Shown here: positions 63,780 through 64,000 of the stretch, in pieces
Numbering within the stretch: the first letter of the stretch is position 1
Layout of the letters: each line of letters opens with the position of its first letter
From: Gammaproteobacteria bacterium
GTDB taxonomy: Bacteria; Pseudomonadota; Gammaproteobacteria; Coxiellales; Coxiellaceae
NCBI GenBank assembly: GCA_030425685.1
Contig: JAUIAD010000015.1
Span: 22,865-86,864, forward strand
DNA length: 64,000 bases
Direction of reading: 5' to 3'
Program-made: the position numbers and the translations under genes
Notes under the pieces: model-generated
Told to the model about the DNA's origin: nothing
What the model saw: only the letters and a program-made list of their open reading frames with translations
Database searches by the model: none

Positions 63780-64000
63780 CCGTTTACCTCCTGGTAATTA
63801 GCACTAACTGGAACCAACAAAGAATAACACTGCAAGATTAAATTAAGATGAAAAGAAAAATTTTGTATATAGATTACTCTGCAGGGGAAGATTTCGCCAG
63901 GGTTAGTCACTTTATGCTTGTATAGAAGTATGGGATACACGTTTGGAACGTATCATTTTATCACTTCGCAGGGATGTTTTCTTAAGGTTAATTTAATACA
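63780..64000. other. Right edge, no gene seen
   Basis: A 26-codon frame at about 63848 (MKRKILYIDYSAGEDFARVS) is too short to support. Nothing else is recognised up to the window edge. Confidence 0.4.

Noticed and set aside
63848..63925. Short frame MKRKILYIDYSAGEDFARVS near the right edge
   Set aside because: Only 25 residues, no ribosome binding site and no recognisable family.

Overview
The window looks like chromosome from an intracellular or host-associated gammaproteobacterium of the Legionella/Coxiella/Berkiella type (order Legionellales). The grounds are a moderate-to-low GC content, a complete eukaryote-style mevalonate pathway (typical of this order, rare in other gammaproteobacteria), a Mip-like FKBP, a Legionella-type leucine dehydrogenase/branched 2-oxo acid dehydrogenase cluster, a probable 2,3-diamino-sugar lipid A gene, ankyrin proteins and several very large orphan proteins that look like secreted effectors. 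The assignment is by pattern recognition; no search was run.

Layout. 1-90 is the first 30 codons of dinB (minus strand). 242-3073 holds two unrecognised genes. 3156-9487 (minus) holds an AI-2E-type permease, a GT2 glycosyltransferase, the riboflavin operon ribE-ribBA-ribH under an FMN riboswitch with a visible promoter, a small lipoprotein gene and ribD; trmH is divergent from ribD. 10381-14010 (minus) encodes a 1209-residue protein in which I read an ADP-ribosyltransferase R-S-ExE signature followed by a SidE-like phosphodiesterase signature. 14224-19446 holds a GDPD enzyme and the operon leucine dehydrogenase-E1alpha-E1beta-E2. 19697-24047 holds a lipoprotein, cyclophilin, an ankyrin protein and a two-component system. 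24090-41666 holds three very large orphan proteins around purL, a Mip-like FKBP, a candidate small RNA and a self-sufficient P450-reductase fusion interrupted by one in-frame stop. 41851-46088 (minus) holds tadA and the pair ppa-putA. 46221-48329 is a fusion of a GnnA-like sugar dehydrogenase to LpxB. 48519-51689 holds an orphan gene and a second, paralogous two-component system. 52069-57339 (minus) is bamA-skp-lpxD-fabZ-lpxA. 57526-62244 is HMG-CoA reductase, mevalonate kinase, phosphomevalonate kinase, diphosphomevalonate decarboxylase and IPP isomerase. A cysteine-rich secreted protein and a secreted phosphodiesterase finish the window.

Functional themes. Envelope biogenesis is split over two loci: lpxD, fabZ, lpxA, skp and bamA are together, while lpxB has been captured by a sugar dehydrogenase gene. 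Riboflavin synthesis is controlled by FMN at the ribE-ribBA-ribH operon but ribD stands apart. Isoprenoid precursors come from the mevalonate route in one tightly overlapping operon. Intergenic spaces carry a family of 18-20 bp palindromes whose variants keep perfect self-complementarity, plus three longer inverted-repeat elements without transposase.

The strongest candidates for something new are the mART-plus-PDE protein (10381-14010), the GnnA-LpxB fusion, the P450 fusion with an extra N-terminal domain and a single nonsense codon, and a short promoter-to-terminator transcription unit at 31793-31894.
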